A stretch of 64,000 bases of DNA from positions 25,284 through 89,283 of the forward strand of contig JALUUL010000076.1 of NCBI GenBank assembly GCA_027021385.1, written 5' to 3'. This document shows positions 35,663 through 44,771 of the stretch, in pieces (within the stretch, counting starts at the first letter, position 1; each line of letters opens with the position of its first letter). The notes under the pieces were generated by a model that saw only the letters and a program-made list of their open reading frames with translations, was not told the DNA's origin and did no database searches. Source of the stretch: Planctomycetota bacterium. Lineage in GTDB: Bacteria > Planctomycetota > UBA1135 > GCA-002748355. The position numbers were made by a program, and so were the translations under genes.

Positions 35663-37558
35663 TCAGGAGATGACCGGGACGACGCTGTTCGTCAGGTAGA
35701 TGCGGTTCGACGGCGGCACGATCAGGTTCTGCAGGTGCAGGGCCTTGCCGCCGAGGGTCGGGTCGCCGGGGATCGGAATCGTGTAGTCGAGGCGCCCGTC
35801 GGAGGGCACGATCCGGGCCCCGAGCACGAAGATCGGCTTGAAGGGGTCGAGATGCAGCGTTCCGAGCGGGGTCGCGACCGAGCCCGGCCCGCTCCCGAGC
35901 AGGGTCACGGCCACGCTGTTCCCGGCGGCCGCCTGGATCAGGCGCATGTTCCGGCCGCGGAGCTGGAAGCGCGAGAACTCGGGGAAGCGCGAGATCCGGG
36001 AGAACGAACCATGCGCCGAGTAGGTGTGGAGATGCTTCGTCGTCTGGACGAAGCCGATCGACGAGTTCGCGACGATCGCCAGGACTTTCTCCTGCAGCGG
36101 AACCGATTCCCAGCGGTTGTTGAAGAGGGAGAAGCCGTAGGCGTTCGCGCCGTCCTCGGCCAGCGCGACGAGGCGGTAGAGCGCGAAGCTGCGGGTCGTT
36201 CCGGTCCGCACGCTCACCCAGCGCGCGTACTTGCTGTCCCAGGCGTGCAGCTTCGCCCCGTCGACGACGAGCAGGGTCGCGCCCCGTCCCCGCCGCGGAA
36301 GTTGCAGGGTCGCCGAGCCGGAGGCCGCGAGCCGGACCCAGCGGGGTTCGCGCGAGGCGAAGGCCGTGAAGCCGCCGCTGCGCTTCAGGACGACCGCGTC
36401 CCGGAGCATCGTGACGCCGCTCACCGACGAGCTGAGTTCGGGGGACTTGATCCACCGATCCAGGATCGGACTGTAGCCGTAGGCGAAGGGCGTCGCCGAG
36501 GCGTAGGCGACCGATTCGTTCAGGCTTACGGTGAAGGTTCCCGAGAGGGCCGGGCTGAAACGTCCGGTCACCCCGGAGAAGCCGAGCACCTTCTTGTCGG
36601 TCGTCGAACTCAGGATCGCGAGTTCGGAGTTCACCTGGACCGTGGGGCCGGTCAGCTTGACCGTGCGGAAGACACCCTGCGTCGCCGCGTAGCAGGCCAG
36701 GGTATCGCCGTCAGCGACCACGGCGACGTGCCGGCCGGTATTCACGGACGGAACGGCGGAAGCCTTGTGGGTCGCGAAGGTCCCGAGATGGCCGCTGAAG
36801 GCGGTCACGACGTTCCCGTTCTTCCAGAGCACGTATCCGCGTCCCCAGATCGGATTCGCCGTGCTCGTGAGCGTCGTCGAGGCCCATCTGTCGGCCCCGG
36901 CGGCGAAGGCGAAGACACGGGTCGCGTCGGTGAGGATTCCGACGTTGCCGGCGGCGGCCGCGGTCGTCGTCGTGCCCGGGGCGGTCGTCGTCGTCCAGGT
37001 CCCCGATCCCGCGCCGAAGCCGTATGCCCTGACTCCGTCGTGAACGACGGCCCCGACGTGTCCGACGGCGATCGCAGGAGTCGACTTGAGGACCGTGAGG
37101 GGCACGAAACGGCCCCGGAATCCTGAGAACCCCCAGATCTTTCTCCCGTCGTGGACGATGGTGACCCAGTTCGCGGAAAGCGGTCCGGGAATGACCTTGC
37201 GGGTGGCCGTGACCGTGATCGTATCGACGGTTCCCTGCCGCGAGGACCAGCCGTAGACCTTCGTGCCGTCCTCGACGATCGCGTAGGCGTTGTGGGTCGT
37301 GACGATCGCGTTGGAAGTGATCGGGATCGAGGTCCAACGCTTCAGGATCCCCGAGTAGAAGAGGACTTCGTTCGTCTTCCGGACGGTCAGCGAGGTACCG
37401 CGGGCCTGGATTTGACCCTGGCCCGTGGCGAGGGGGATCGTGTTCCAGGCGGAGTCGGCCGGACTCTGCGCCGTCGCCGCGGATGCGGCGACGAGGCATC
37501 CGGCGAGCACGGTAAGGACACGGCCTGCCCGGCCGGGGGAGAGGGGATTCGATCGCAT
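35663..37558 (-). CDS. exported repeat-rich propeller-like protein upstream of CobN/HmuS-like gene
   Basis: 631 aa. Signal peptide (RVLTVLAGCLVAASAATAQ, about residues 13-31). Residues ~40-520 consist of about ten related units of 45-50 residues, each with a hydrophobic strand ending in Asp-Gly, then Tyr/Trp-Gly-Phe-Ser, then a Gly-x-Trp or Gly-x-Phe turn (for example IVHDGRKIWGFSGFRGRF and VVHDGVRAYGFGAGSGTW). This looks like a beta-propeller or stacked beta-repeat. The last ~110 residues form the beta-rich C-terminal module shared with other exported proteins in this window, ending YLTNSVVPVIS. No catalytic motif. It is 70 bp upstream of the chelatase-like gene on the same strand, so the two are likely co-transcribed. 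Confidence 0.72.
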   Translation of the reverse strand: MRSNPLSPGRAGRVLTVLAGCLVAASAATAQSPADSAWNTIPLATGQGQIQARGTSLTVRKTNEVLFYSGILKRWTSIPITSNAIVTTHNAYAIVEDGTKVYGWSSRQGTVDTITVTATRKVIPGPLSANWVTIVHDGRKIWGFSGFRGRFVPLTVLKSTPAIAVGHVGAVVHDGVRAYGFGAGSGTWTTTTAPGTTTTAAAAGNVGILTDATRVFAFAAGADRWASTTLTSTANPIWGRGYVLWKNGNVVTAFSGHLGTFATHKASAVPSVNTGRHVAVVADGDTLACYAATQGVFRTVKLTGPTVQVNSELAILSSTTDKKVLGFSGVTGRFSPALSGTFTVSLNESVAYASATPFAYGYSPILDRWIKSPELSSSVSGVTMLRDAVVLKRSGGFTAFASREPRWVRLAASGSATLQLPRRGRGATLLVVDGAKLHAWDSKYARWVSVRTGTTRSFALYRLVALAEDGANAYGFSLFNNRWESVPLQEKVLAIVANSSIGFVQTTKHLHTYSAHGSFSRISRFPEFSRFQLRGRNMRLIQAAAGNSVAVTLLGSGPGSVATPLGTLHLDPFKPIFVLGARIVPSDGRLDYTIPIPGDPTLGGKALHLQNLIVPPSNRIYLTNSVVPVIS

Positions 37559-37913
37559 CGAGGGACTCCTGTTCTTTCTTCGGAAATTAGGATAGTACGG
37601 TAGGTCGGAACCGGTCGGGGTCCTGCGGGAATGGTTTTCCGAGTCCTTCCTCCTTCCCCCGGAAGCCGGTTGGCTCGGCTCTCCCTTCCCGAGGGAGGGG
37701 GTTGCAGCCCTTGACCCCCGTCCCGGGTCGCTCCTGGTGCGAAGGTTCCAGGGAACGGGGCTGCCGGGGATCGGTTCATCGATTCGTCCGAAATCTTTCC
37801 CGCCTTCCCGCGGAGTCCGCCCTCGGGCCGTTCCCCCCTTCCCGGTTCAGCGTCATTTCCCCGAGAGGGTGAAGGCGCCCGTTTTGTCTAGGGGGGCGCC
37901 GGACCAGGCCCGC
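37559..37913. other. intergenic region between propeller-like gene and isc operon end
   Basis: 355 bases without a gene. Next to the ferredoxin stop is a stem with 7-bp arms GGCGCCC (37874-37880) and GGGCGCC (37894-37900), probably marking the 3' end of the isc transcript although no U-run follows. Near 37580-37600 a short AT-rich stretch on the minus strand (TACTATCCTAATTT) is a possible -10 region for the gene starting at 37558. No riboswitch-like conserved blocks were found. Confidence 0.4.
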
Positions 37914-38330
37914 TCAGGGGTTCTCGGAGCCCTCGCGGACGAGGTTCACGTTCCAATCCGGGATTTCGACGGCGATCCGGCCCCTCGCGCCCTCGAGGAT
38001 GCGGGCCTGGCAGGCCAGGCGGGAATGCAGGGAGACGTCGCGGGCCTCGTCGAGCTGGTCCTCCTCGTCCTCCTCCGCGGGGCTCAGGAGCGCCTCGCCC
38101 TCCCGGACCTTGACGTGGCAGGTCGAGCAGGCGCAGACGCCTCCGCAGGCGTGGTCGAGGTGGACGTCGTGTTCGAGCGCGACCTCCAGCAGGCTCTGCC
38201 CGGGCCGGGCCCGGACGCGCTTGCCCTCGTCGAGGAAGTCGACCTCGACCGGCGCGGGGGGGGCGGCCGGGCCGCCGTCCGGAAGATCCCGGGGATCGGG
38301 AAGGTCGCCGCTTCCCTCAGGCCGGTCCAT
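37914..38330 (-). CDS. fdx: [2Fe-2S] ferredoxin, ISC type
   Basis: 138 aa. Adrenodoxin/Isc-ferredoxin fold: the cluster ligands appear as a Cys-x5-Cys-x2-Cys arrangement in ACGGVCACSTC and a fourth Cys in LACQARI. VDFLDEGKRVRARPGQSLLEVALEH is the usual N-terminal beta-grasp segment. A Pro-rich N-terminal extension of ~27 residues is unusual. It is the last gene of the isc operon and overlaps hscA by 14 bases; it supplies electrons for cluster assembly. Confidence 0.93.
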   Translation of the reverse strand: MDRPEGSGDLPDPRDLPDGGPAAPPAPVEVDFLDEGKRVRARPGQSLLEVALEHDVHLDHACGGVCACSTCHVKVREGEALLSPAEEDEEDQLDEARDVSLHSRLACQARILEGARGRIAVEIPDWNVNLVREGSENP

Positions 38331-40215
38331 GCTCGTCCTCCTTCGGGGCTTCGCGAAGGGCCTTCGTCACCGCCGCGCCGATCAGGTCGTCGGCGAGCTG
38401 GCCGGTCAGGCCCGAGAGTCGATCGAGGGCCTCGCGCAGGTCCTCGGTGCTCGGGTTCTCGAGGGCGCAGAGCTTCTCGAGCCGGGTAAGGGCCTTCCGG
38501 AGGGCGTAGGCCTGTTCGGGGGCGAGGCCCTCGCCCCCCTCGGCGAGGGCCGCCTTCGCCCCGCGAAGGACGGACTCCGCCTTGGTCCTCAAGTCCACCG
38601 CCTCCCGCGCGGCCATGTCCTCCCCGGCGTGCTCGATGGATTCGGCGACGAGCCTGCGGACCTCCGCCTCCTCGAGGCCGGCGGTCGGACGCACCTCGAC
38701 GGCGGCGTTCGTTCCCGAGCGGAGTTCCCGGGCGGTTACGCGGAGCAGGCCCTGTTCGTCCACCGTGAAGGTCACGGCGATGCGGGGGAGGCCGGCGGGC
38801 ATCGGGGGGAGCCCCGAAAGGCGGAAGGTCCCGATCTTCCGGCAGTCCTTCACGAGTTCCCTCTCCCCCTGGTAGATGTTCAGGTCGACGGAGGTCTGCC
38901 CGTCGACCTGGGTCGAGAACTCCTCGGTCGCGGAGCAGGGGACGGTCCGGTTCCTGACGAGGAGCTTCGCGAAGGCCCCGCCTAGGGTCTCGATGCCGAG
39001 GCTCAAGGGGATGACGTCGAGGAGGAGGAGATCCTCGGCCTTCCCGGCCAGGGCGCCCGCCTGGGCCGCCGCCCCGAGGGCGACCGCCAGATCGGGGTCG
39101 AGATCGGTCCGCGGCGGCTTGCCGAAGAACTCCTCGAGGCGGGCCCTGACGGCGGGGATGCGCGTCGAGCCACCGACTAGGAGGACCTCGTCGACCTCGG
39201 CGGGTCCGATCCCCGCGTCCCGCAAGGTCGCCCGGACGGCGCGCAGGCTGCGGAGGAGATCTCCCTCGATCTCCGATTCGAATTCCTCGCGCGTCATCCG
39301 GAACACGAAGCTCCCCGAATTCCCGCCCTCGATTTCGAGTTCGGCCTCGGGCGCCTCCGAGAGACGGATCTTGATGCGCTCGGCCGCGCGCCGGAGGGTC
39401 GAGAGGAGGAGGGGGTCGTGTCGCGGTTCGGCGCCGCATTCCTCCCGGATGCGCTCCAGCATGCGCTCGAGGATGCGGCGGTCGAAGTCGTCCCCGCCGA
39501 GGCGGGTGTCCCCGTGCGTCGCGAGCACCCGGAAGACGCCGTCCTGGATCTTCAGGAGGGAGACGTCGAAGGTCCCGCCTCCGAGGTCGTAGACGAGGAC
39601 CCGCCCCTCGGCGGATTCGTCGAGGCCGTAGGCGAGAGAGGCGGCGGTCGGTTCGTTGACGAGGCGGAGATCCCGGATGCCGGCGATCTCCGCGGCCTGC
39701 ACGGTCGCGTGGCGCTGGGCCTCGTCGAAGTAGGCCGGAACGGTGACGACGCAGCGGGATTCGAGGTCGAGGTCGTTGGGCAGACCGAGGGCCTCGCGAC
39801 TGCGGCGCAGGACCTCGCGAAGGACGAAGGCGGAGATCTCCTCGGGACTGTAGTCGCGGAAGGGGGGCCGCCCGTCCTTCCCGTCGAGGGGGATGCGGAT
39901 CCGCGCCCCGCCCCCCGGACCCTCGACGACCGGGTAGGGAAGGCGCGCGGCCTCGATCCGGACCTCCTGCATCGAGCGGCCGATCAGGCGCTTGGCGGAG
40001 TGGACGACCCGCTCGGGATGCCGGAAGGCCAGGGCCTTCGCCTCCTCGCCGACGAGGACCGCGCCGTCCTCGAGGATCGCGACGACGGAGGGGACGAGGA
40101 CCCTGCCGTCGCCGCCGGCGAGGACCCGGCGGGTTCCGGTGGAATCCTGAACCGCCGCGAGGCTGTGCGTCGTTCCGAGGTCGATGCCGAGAAGGGGTGG
40201 GGTTGCAGTCGTCAT
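38317..40215 (-). CDS. hscA: Hsp70-family Fe-S chaperone HscA
   Basis: 632 aa. Hsp70 ATPase: [15 protein letters not shown] at the N-terminus, [29 protein letters not shown], and [14 protein letters not shown]. The substrate-binding domain begins around [18 protein letters not shown], with a C-terminal helical lid. Identification as HscA rather than DnaK rests on length, on the operon (iscU, iscA, hscB, fdx) and on the neighbouring IscU, which carries the LPPVK recognition motif. HscA with HscB remodels IscU to release the cluster. Gap to hscB is 45 bp. Confidence 0.94.
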   Translation of the reverse strand: MTTATPPLLGIDLGTTHSLAAVQDSTGTRRVLAGGDGRVLVPSVVAILEDGAVLVGEEAKALAFRHPERVVHSAKRLIGRSMQEVRIEAARLPYPVVEGPGGGARIRIPLDGKDGRPPFRDYSPEEISAFVLREVLRRSREALGLPNDLDLESRCVVTVPAYFDEAQRHATVQAAEIAGIRDLRLVNEPTAASLAYGLDESAEGRVLVYDLGGGTFDVSLLKIQDGVFRVLATHGDTRLGGDDFDRRILERMLERIREECGAEPRHDPLLLSTLRRAAERIKIRLSEAPEAELEIEGGNSGSFVFRMTREEFESEIEGDLLRSLRAVRATLRDAGIGPAEVDEVLLVGGSTRIPAVRARLEEFFGKPPRTDLDPDLAVALGAAAQAGALAGKAEDLLLLDVIPLSLGIETLGGAFAKLLVRNRTVPCSATEEFSTQVDGQTSVDLNIYQGERELVKDCRKIGTFRLSGLPPMPAGLPRIAVTFTVDEQGLLRVTARELRSGTNAAVEVRPTAGLEEAEVRRLVAESIEHAGEDMAAREAVDLRTKAESVLRGAKAALAEGGEGLAPEQAYALRKALTRLEKLCALENPSTEDLREALDRLSGLTGQLADDLIGAAVTKALREAPKEDEHGPA

Positions 40216-40260
40216 GATGTCGTCTTCCCGGGGCCTTTGTTTCGTTCCGGCCCCCGTGGC

Positions 40261-40809
40261 TCAGGATCCCGGATCGTGGAGGACCTCGAGGGCCCTGCGG
40301 TGATACCGCGCCTCGTGGCAGAGGGTCGCGACCGCGCGCATGTCCCCGGCCGCGAAACGTTCCATCGCCTTCCGCTCGAGCGCGGCGAGTTCCCCGCTGA
40401 GCCGGGCCTCGAGTTCGGTCTCCTTCCGGAGATCCCCCCTTGCGGCCTCGACCTCCTCGGCCCTCTCCATCGCCTCGATGAGGAAGGAGGGAGGGAGTTC
40501 GCGGCAGCGGTTCAGCACCCCGGGCTCCCGCATCTCGCAGAGGATCGCCAGGCGCCGCCAGGGGTCGGAGAGGAGCCGGTAGGCCTCGTTCAACGCGGCG
40601 GTCCGGGCGGTCGCGTCCTCGCCCTCCCGGCGGTCGGGATGGAGTTCGCGCGAGCGGTTGAGGTAGGCCTTTTCGAGTTCGACCGGACAGAGGTCGGGTC
40701 GGGGTTCGAGGCCGAGCAGGGCGAAGGGGTCGACGACGTCGCTTCCGTCCTGCCGCGGCAGGGTCGAAGCCCGTTCCGCCTTCCGCGCGTCATCCTCGAG
40801 GAAGGGCAT
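40261..40809 (-). CDS. hscB: Fe-S co-chaperone HscB (J-domain)
   Basis: 182 aa from the ATG at 40809, 2 bases after the iscA stop. The N-terminal J-domain has the HPD tripeptide at residues 57-59 (SRELHPDR) flanked by helices. The C-terminal three-helix region (ELEARLSGELAALERKAMERF) is the IscU-binding part of HscB. Stimulates the HscA ATPase. Operon position between iscA and hscA is canonical. Confidence 0.94.
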   Translation of the reverse strand: MPFLEDDARKAERASTLPRQDGSDVVDPFALLGLEPRPDLCPVELEKAYLNRSRELHPDRREGEDATARTAALNEAYRLLSDPWRRLAILCEMREPGVLNRCRELPPSFLIEAMERAEEVEAARGDLRKETELEARLSGELAALERKAMERFAAGDMRAVATLCHEARYHRRALEVLHDPGS

Positions 40810-40811
40810 CG

Positions 40812-41243
40812 TCAGACCTGGAAGGAGACCCCGCAACCGCAGGTGCCGGTCGCCTTGGGATTGTGGAAGACGAAACCGCGGTTCAGGAGGTTGCTGTCGT
40901 CGAAATCGACGACCGTCCCGCTCATGAAGAACTCGCTCTTCTTGTCGATGAGGACGCGGACGCCGTGCGATTCGAACTCGAGGTCGAACTCGCTCGGTCC
41001 GTTCTTGTCGAAGTCGAGGACGTAGGAGAAGCCCGAGCAGCCGCCGCCCTTCGCACCGACCCGCAGGCGGGTCTCGGGGGGAAGGCCGTTCTCCTCGATG
41101 ATTCGAAGCACCTCCCGGGCCGCGCGTTCGGTCAGGGCGATGCCGGAAGGAGGGTGTTCGAGCCCCTCGGGGGCCGGAATGCCCTGGGAGGGCGCCTCGG
41201 GGCTCCCTTCCTTCGTGCGGTTCTCCTCGGGTCGTTCGTCCAT
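40812..41243 (-). CDS. iscA: A-type Fe-S carrier IscA
   Basis: 143 aa. The three invariant cysteines appear in GAKGGGCSGFSY and in GTCGCGVSF at the C-terminus. SEFFMSGTVVDFDDSNLLNRGFVFHNP is the standard A-type core. An N-terminal extension of ~35 Glu/Pro-rich residues precedes the family domain (GIALTERAAREVLRII), so a downstream start is conceivable, but no better ribosome site was found. Gap to iscU is 18 bp. Confidence 0.93.
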   Translation of the reverse strand: MDERPEENRTKEGSPEAPSQGIPAPEGLEHPPSGIALTERAAREVLRIIEENGLPPETRLRVGAKGGGCSGFSYVLDFDKNGPSEFDLEFESHGVRVLIDKKSEFFMSGTVVDFDDSNLLNRGFVFHNPKATGTCGCGVSFQV

Positions 41244-41261
41244 GTCCGCGCTCCTTCCTCG

Positions 41262-41672
41262 TCAGGAAGCCTTCTCCGGGTTTCCGCCGAGTCCCGCCTT
41301 CTTCTTGTAGTCCTCGATCGCGGCCCGGATCGCGTCCTCGGCGAGCACCGAGCAGTGGATCTTGACCGGCGGGAGGGAGAGTTCCTCGACGATGTCGGTG
41401 TTCTTGATCTCCAGGGCCTCGTCCAGGGTCCGCCCCTTGACCCATTCGGTCGCGAGCGAGGACGAGGCGATGGCGGACCCGCAACCGTAGGTCTTGAAAC
41501 AGGCCTGCACGATCTTCCCGGTCTCGGGGTCGACCTTGATCTGCAGTTTCATGACGTCCCCGCATTCGGGCGCGCCGACGATGCCGGTGCCGACATCGGG
41601 GGCGTCCTTGTCGAGGCTGCCCACGTTCTGCGGGTTGTTGTAGTGTTCGAGAACTTTATCGCTGTAGGCCAT
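41262..41672 (-). CDS. iscU: Fe-S cluster scaffold IscU
   Basis: 136 aa. All scaffold ligands are present: Cys37 with Asp39 (PECGD), Cys64 (TYGCGSA) and His106-Cys107 (KIHCS). The HscA-binding motif LPPVK is at residues 100-104. This is the classical IscU type rather than SufU (no extra insertion). It lies between iscS and iscA, with 66 bp to iscS. Confidence 0.97.
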   Translation of the reverse strand: MAYSDKVLEHYNNPQNVGSLDKDAPDVGTGIVGAPECGDVMKLQIKVDPETGKIVQACFKTYGCGSAIASSSLATEWVKGRTLDEALEIKNTDIVEELSLPPVKIHCSVLAEDAIRAAIEDYKKKAGLGGNPEKAS

Positions 41673-41738
41673 GGTCGGTCTTCCTCGTCGAGTGACGGTA
41701 TCGTCGATCTCTCGTGGGTTCCGGTCCCCTCCGGGATG

Positions 41739-42953
41739 TCAATGCGTGTTCCAGTCGATCGAATCCAGGTCGACTCCTTCCTGGACGAGTTCGTAGAGCG
41801 GCGACATGTCGCGGAGCTTCTTGACGGTCTTCACGACCTGTTCCACCGCGAAGTCGACCTCCTCCTCCGTGCTGAAGCGCCCGAGGCTGAAGCGTATCGA
41901 GGAGTGGGCGAGTTCGTCGTTCAGGCCGTGGGCCTTGAGGACGTAGCTCGGTTCCAGGCTGGCCGAAGTGCAGGCCGAGCCCGAGGACACGGCGACGTCC
42001 TTGATCCCCATGATCAGGGATTCCCCTTCGACGTAGGAGAACGAGAGGTTCGCGGTGTTCGGGAGGCAGGCCTCTCGGTCCCCGTTGTAGGTCACGTGGT
42101 CGAGGCGGTCCTCGATCGCGGCGACGAGCCTGTCCCGGAGGGTCCGGCAGTGTTCGACGTCGTCGCGCCAGGACTCGGAAAGGATCCTGCAGGCCTCGCC
42201 CAGACCAACGATCTGGGGGACGAAGAGGGTCCCCGAACGCATGCCCCGCTCGTGCCCGCCCCCGTCCATCTGGGCGACGAGCCGGACCCTCGGGTTGCGG
42301 CGCCGGACATAGAGGGCGCCGATTCCCTTCGGCCCGTAGATCTTGTGCCCGGACAGGGAGAGCAGGTCGATGCCGAGCTTCCGGACGTCGATCTCCATCT
42401 TGCCGATCGCCTGGGTCGCGTCGCAGTGGAAGAGGACGCCCTTCTCCTTCGTGACGGCGGCGATCTCGTGAACCGGATGGAGGACTCCGGTCTCGTTGTT
42501 GCCCGCCATCAGGCTGACGAGAATCGTGTCCTCGCGGATCGCCTCGCGGAGTTCGTCGAGGGAGATGTGCCCCTTCCGGTCGACCCCGAGATAGGTGACC
42601 TCGAAGCCCCGGGTCTCCAGGCGCTTGCAGGTGTCGAGGACGGCCTTGTGCTCGGTCACGCAGGTGACGATGTGGCGGCCCTTCTCGCGGTACATCTCGG
42701 CGACGCCCTTGAGGGCGAGGTTGTCCGATTCGGTCGCCCCCGAGGTGAAGACGATCTCCTTCGGGGTCGCCCCGCACAGGTCGGCGACCCGGCGGCGGGC
42801 CCGGTTGACCGCCTCCTCCGCCTCCCAACCGAAGGCGTGCGACCGGCTCGCGGCGTTCCCGAACTTCTCTGAGAAGTAGGGAAGCATCGCCTCGACGACC
42901 CGGGGGTCGCAGGGGGTCGTCGCGTTGTAATCCATGTAGACGGGAAGCTTCAT
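41739..42953 (-). CDS. iscS: cysteine desulfurase IscS
   Basis: 404 aa from the ATG at 42953. PLP enzyme of class V: the N-terminal [14 protein letters not shown], the PLP-binding His in TEHKAVL, Lys204 in [11 protein letters not shown], and the catalytic loop [17 protein letters not shown] with Cys328, exactly as in IscS. The C-terminal tail ends in NTH and would contact IscU. Length equals E. coli IscS. The start overlaps the iscR stop by 4 bases. Confidence 0.97.
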   Translation of the reverse strand: MKLPVYMDYNATTPCDPRVVEAMLPYFSEKFGNAASRSHAFGWEAEEAVNRARRRVADLCGATPKEIVFTSGATESDNLALKGVAEMYREKGRHIVTCVTEHKAVLDTCKRLETRGFEVTYLGVDRKGHISLDELREAIREDTILVSLMAGNNETGVLHPVHEIAAVTKEKGVLFHCDATQAIGKMEIDVRKLGIDLLSLSGHKIYGPKGIGALYVRRRNPRVRLVAQMDGGGHERGMRSGTLFVPQIVGLGEACRILSESWRDDVEHCRTLRDRLVAAIEDRLDHVTYNGDREACLPNTANLSFSYVEGESLIMGIKDVAVSSGSACTSASLEPSYVLKAHGLNDELAHSSIRFSLGRFSTEEEVDFAVEQVVKTVKKLRDMSPLYELVQEGVDLDSIDWNTH

Positions 42954-43513
42954 CGTAGGTCCTCGGTCTCCTTGCCCGCGGCCGCGGGGGGCCTGCGGGG
43001 AGGAAGGGAGAAGGGGGTGTGCGGGTCGAATCGGGCCAGGTCGGAGAGGGGGATCGCCTCGAGCATCTCGACGATCCGGTTGTGGACGATCCGGAGGGGG
43101 CCCTTGGAGAGGCAGATCCCGCTCAGCCCGCAGGCCTCGCTCGAGGCGGCCGCGTCCCCGGGCTCCTCCGCGCATTCGACGAAGTTGATCGGGCCCTCGA
43201 CGATGCCGAGGATCTCCCGGAGGTGGATCGTGCTCGCCGGACGGGCCAGGCGGTATCCGCCCGCGGGACCCCGGACCGACTCGAGGATGCCGGCCTTGCC
43301 GTATTCCTTGAGGAGGTTCGCGACGACCGAGCGCCCGAGTCCGCTGATCTCGGCCAGCTCGGCCGCGCTCATCGTCGGGATCCGGTCGAGGTCCGCGCGC
43401 CGCTGCGGTTCCGCGGTCGCGGCCCCCCGCGGGCCGTGGGTCCGCCATTCCTGTCTCGCCAGGAAGGAGAGAAGGAGGACCGCGTAGTCGCTCTTTTTCG
43501 AGAGTCGCAACAT
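42950..43513 (-). CDS. iscR: Rrf2-family Fe-S-sensing regulator IscR
   Basis: 187 aa from ATG at 43513; an upstream in-frame TTG at 43597 would add 28 residues and cross the promoter. N-terminal winged helix ([44 protein letters not shown]) and wing [11 protein letters not shown]. Three cluster cysteines, Cys114, Cys128 and Cys134, in the CAEEPGD...EACGLSGIC block. Relative to E. coli IscR there is an insertion of ~20 residues at about 22-44, and the Cys spacing is wider (14 rather than 6 between the first two). Operon head; represses isc genes when holo in relatives. Confidence 0.92.
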   Translation of the reverse strand: MLRLSKKSDYAVLLLSFLARQEWRTHGPRGAATAEPQRRADLDRIPTMSAAELAEISGLGRSVVANLLKEYGKAGILESVRGPAGGYRLARPASTIHLREILGIVEGPINFVECAEEPGDAAASSEACGLSGICLSKGPLRIVHNRIVEMLEAIPLSDLARFDPHTPFSLPPRRPPAAAGKETEDLR

Positions 43514-43568
43514 CGTTCGCCTGCGGGCGGCCTTTTCGTTCGGAGAAAAGGCTTGGCCTGACCGGGAA

Positions 43569-43597
43569 AAAATAGCACCATGCCGGGGCTCTTTCAA
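43569..43597 (-). promoter_or_regulatory. sigma70-like promoter of the isc operon
   Basis: On the minus strand, -35 TTGAAA (43592-43597) and -10 TATTTT (43569-43574) are separated by 17 bases, giving a 5' leader of about 49 bases before iscR. It fits autoregulation by IscR, but no convincing type-1 or type-2 IscR site could be picked out. Confidence 0.55.
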
Positions 43598-43667
43598 GGA
43601 TCGGTTCCGAAAGGGCCCGAATTGAGGGCTATTCTAAGAAACGTTTCGACAAGGATTTGGAGGAATC

Positions 43668-44768
43668 ATGCCGAGGATCCGGAGCTTTGCGGAGCTGGAG
43701 ATCCCCTGTGCGTCCACCGACTCGGGGACCGGGAGGGACCGCGAGGAGGGCTCGGTCCGGGGCGAGGGGGGGAGGCCGGGCCCCCCTTCCTCTTCCGGTC
43801 CCGCCGGGACGGAGGGTCCCTGCCCCGGACCCGAACCCGGGCCGAAGGACCTAGAGGCTCCGTTCCTCATGGCCCTCGAGCATCTCGCGGCCCTCTGCGT
43901 GGAGGGCCCGGACGCGGGGGACTTCCTCCAGCGCATCCAGAGCCAGGACCTCGAGGGGCTTTCGGTCGGCAGGGGGGCCGGCGCCTGCTTCCTCTCCGCG
44001 AAGGGGAGGATCCAGGACTACGTGACGCTCTGGCGCCTCGGGGAGGACCGCTTCCTGATCCTCGGCGAGGCCAGGGATCGGGCCGCCCGGCTCGAAGGCC
44101 TGGAGCGGTTCCACTTCGGGGAACGGCTCGAGATCCGGGACCTCGCAGACCTCGCCCTCTTCGCCGAGGTCCGGCCGGAAGGATTCCCCGCCTCCGAAGG
44201 GGCGCCGGAGCCCGGCGGCCTGGTCGAAGTCCCCGCGGGGGGCTTCCTCTGCCGGCCCAGTGAGTTCGGGGTCGACATGCGCTGGAGGATCGGGGAGCCC
44301 GCGATCCTGGAAGGAGAACTCGAGACCCTCCGCTCGCAGGGTCTGCCCCTCTTCGGTCTCCGGATGTTCGAACTGCTCCGGATCCGCGCCGGCCGCCCCC
44401 GGTCGGGCCTCGAGGCCGACGCCAAGGCCTTTCCCCCCGAGCTCGGGATCGACGACGCCTGTTCGCTGTCGAAGGGCTGCTACGTCGGGCAGGAGGTCCT
44501 CGCGAGGATCAAGAGTTACGGGAAGGTGAACCGCCGGCTCGTGAAGCTCGAGGCTCCCGGCGCCGATCCCGGGGACGGACTGCTCTACGACGAGGGGCTC
44601 GAGGCCGGACGTCTCCGTTCCTGGGTCCGCTTCGGAGGGTGGCTCCTCGGACTCGCGATGGTCCCGGTCCTCGTGCTCGAGGAGGGGACCGCCCTCAGGC
44701 TCGGCGGCCCCGAGGGTCCGGAGGTCGTTCTGGAGGTCCCCGCCTCGGGTTCGGAACCGAGCCCCTGA
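43668..44768 (+). CDS. ygfZ: YgfZ/GcvT-like folate-binding Fe-S maturation protein
   Basis: 366 aa from ATG at 43668 with GGAGGAATC just upstream. The diagnostic YgfZ motif KGCYVGQEVLARIKSYGKVNR is present, within a GcvT-like fold that begins at about residue 68 (MALEHLAALCVEGPDAGDFLQRIQSQD). The first ~65 residues are an unrelated Gly/Pro-rich extension, so a start at the internal Met preceding ALEHLAALC is possible. YgfZ/IBA57 proteins assist Fe-S cluster insertion with folate. It is divergent from the isc operon, fitting that role. A perfect palindrome GAAACGTTTC lies at 43638-43647, between the divergent promoters and the start. Confidence 0.9.
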   Translation: MPRIRSFAELEIPCASTDSGTGRDREEGSVRGEGGRPGPPSSSGPAGTEGPCPGPEPGPKDLEAPFLMALEHLAALCVEGPDAGDFLQRIQSQDLEGLSVGRGAGACFLSAKGRIQDYVTLWRLGEDRFLILGEARDRAARLEGLERFHFGERLEIRDLADLALFAEVRPEGFPASEGAPEPGGLVEVPAGGFLCRPSEFGVDMRWRIGEPAILEGELETLRSQGLPLFGLRMFELLRIRAGRPRSGLEADAKAFPPELGIDDACSLSKGCYVGQEVLARIKSYGKVNRRLVKLEAPGADPGDGLLYDEGLEAGRLRSWVRFGGWLLGLAMVPVLVLEEGTALRLGGPEGPEVVLEVPASGSEPSP

Positions 44769-44771
44769 GGG

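Noticed and set aside
37559..37913. Possible second cobalamin or other riboswitch upstream of 35663-37558
   Set aside because: None of the conserved cobalamin blocks found at 7660-7845 occur here, and no other known aptamer pattern was seen.
43513..43597. Longer iscR start at the TTG at 43597
   Set aside because: It would place the -35 and -10 boxes inside the coding sequence; the ATG at 43513 gives the family N-terminus [11 protein letters not shown].
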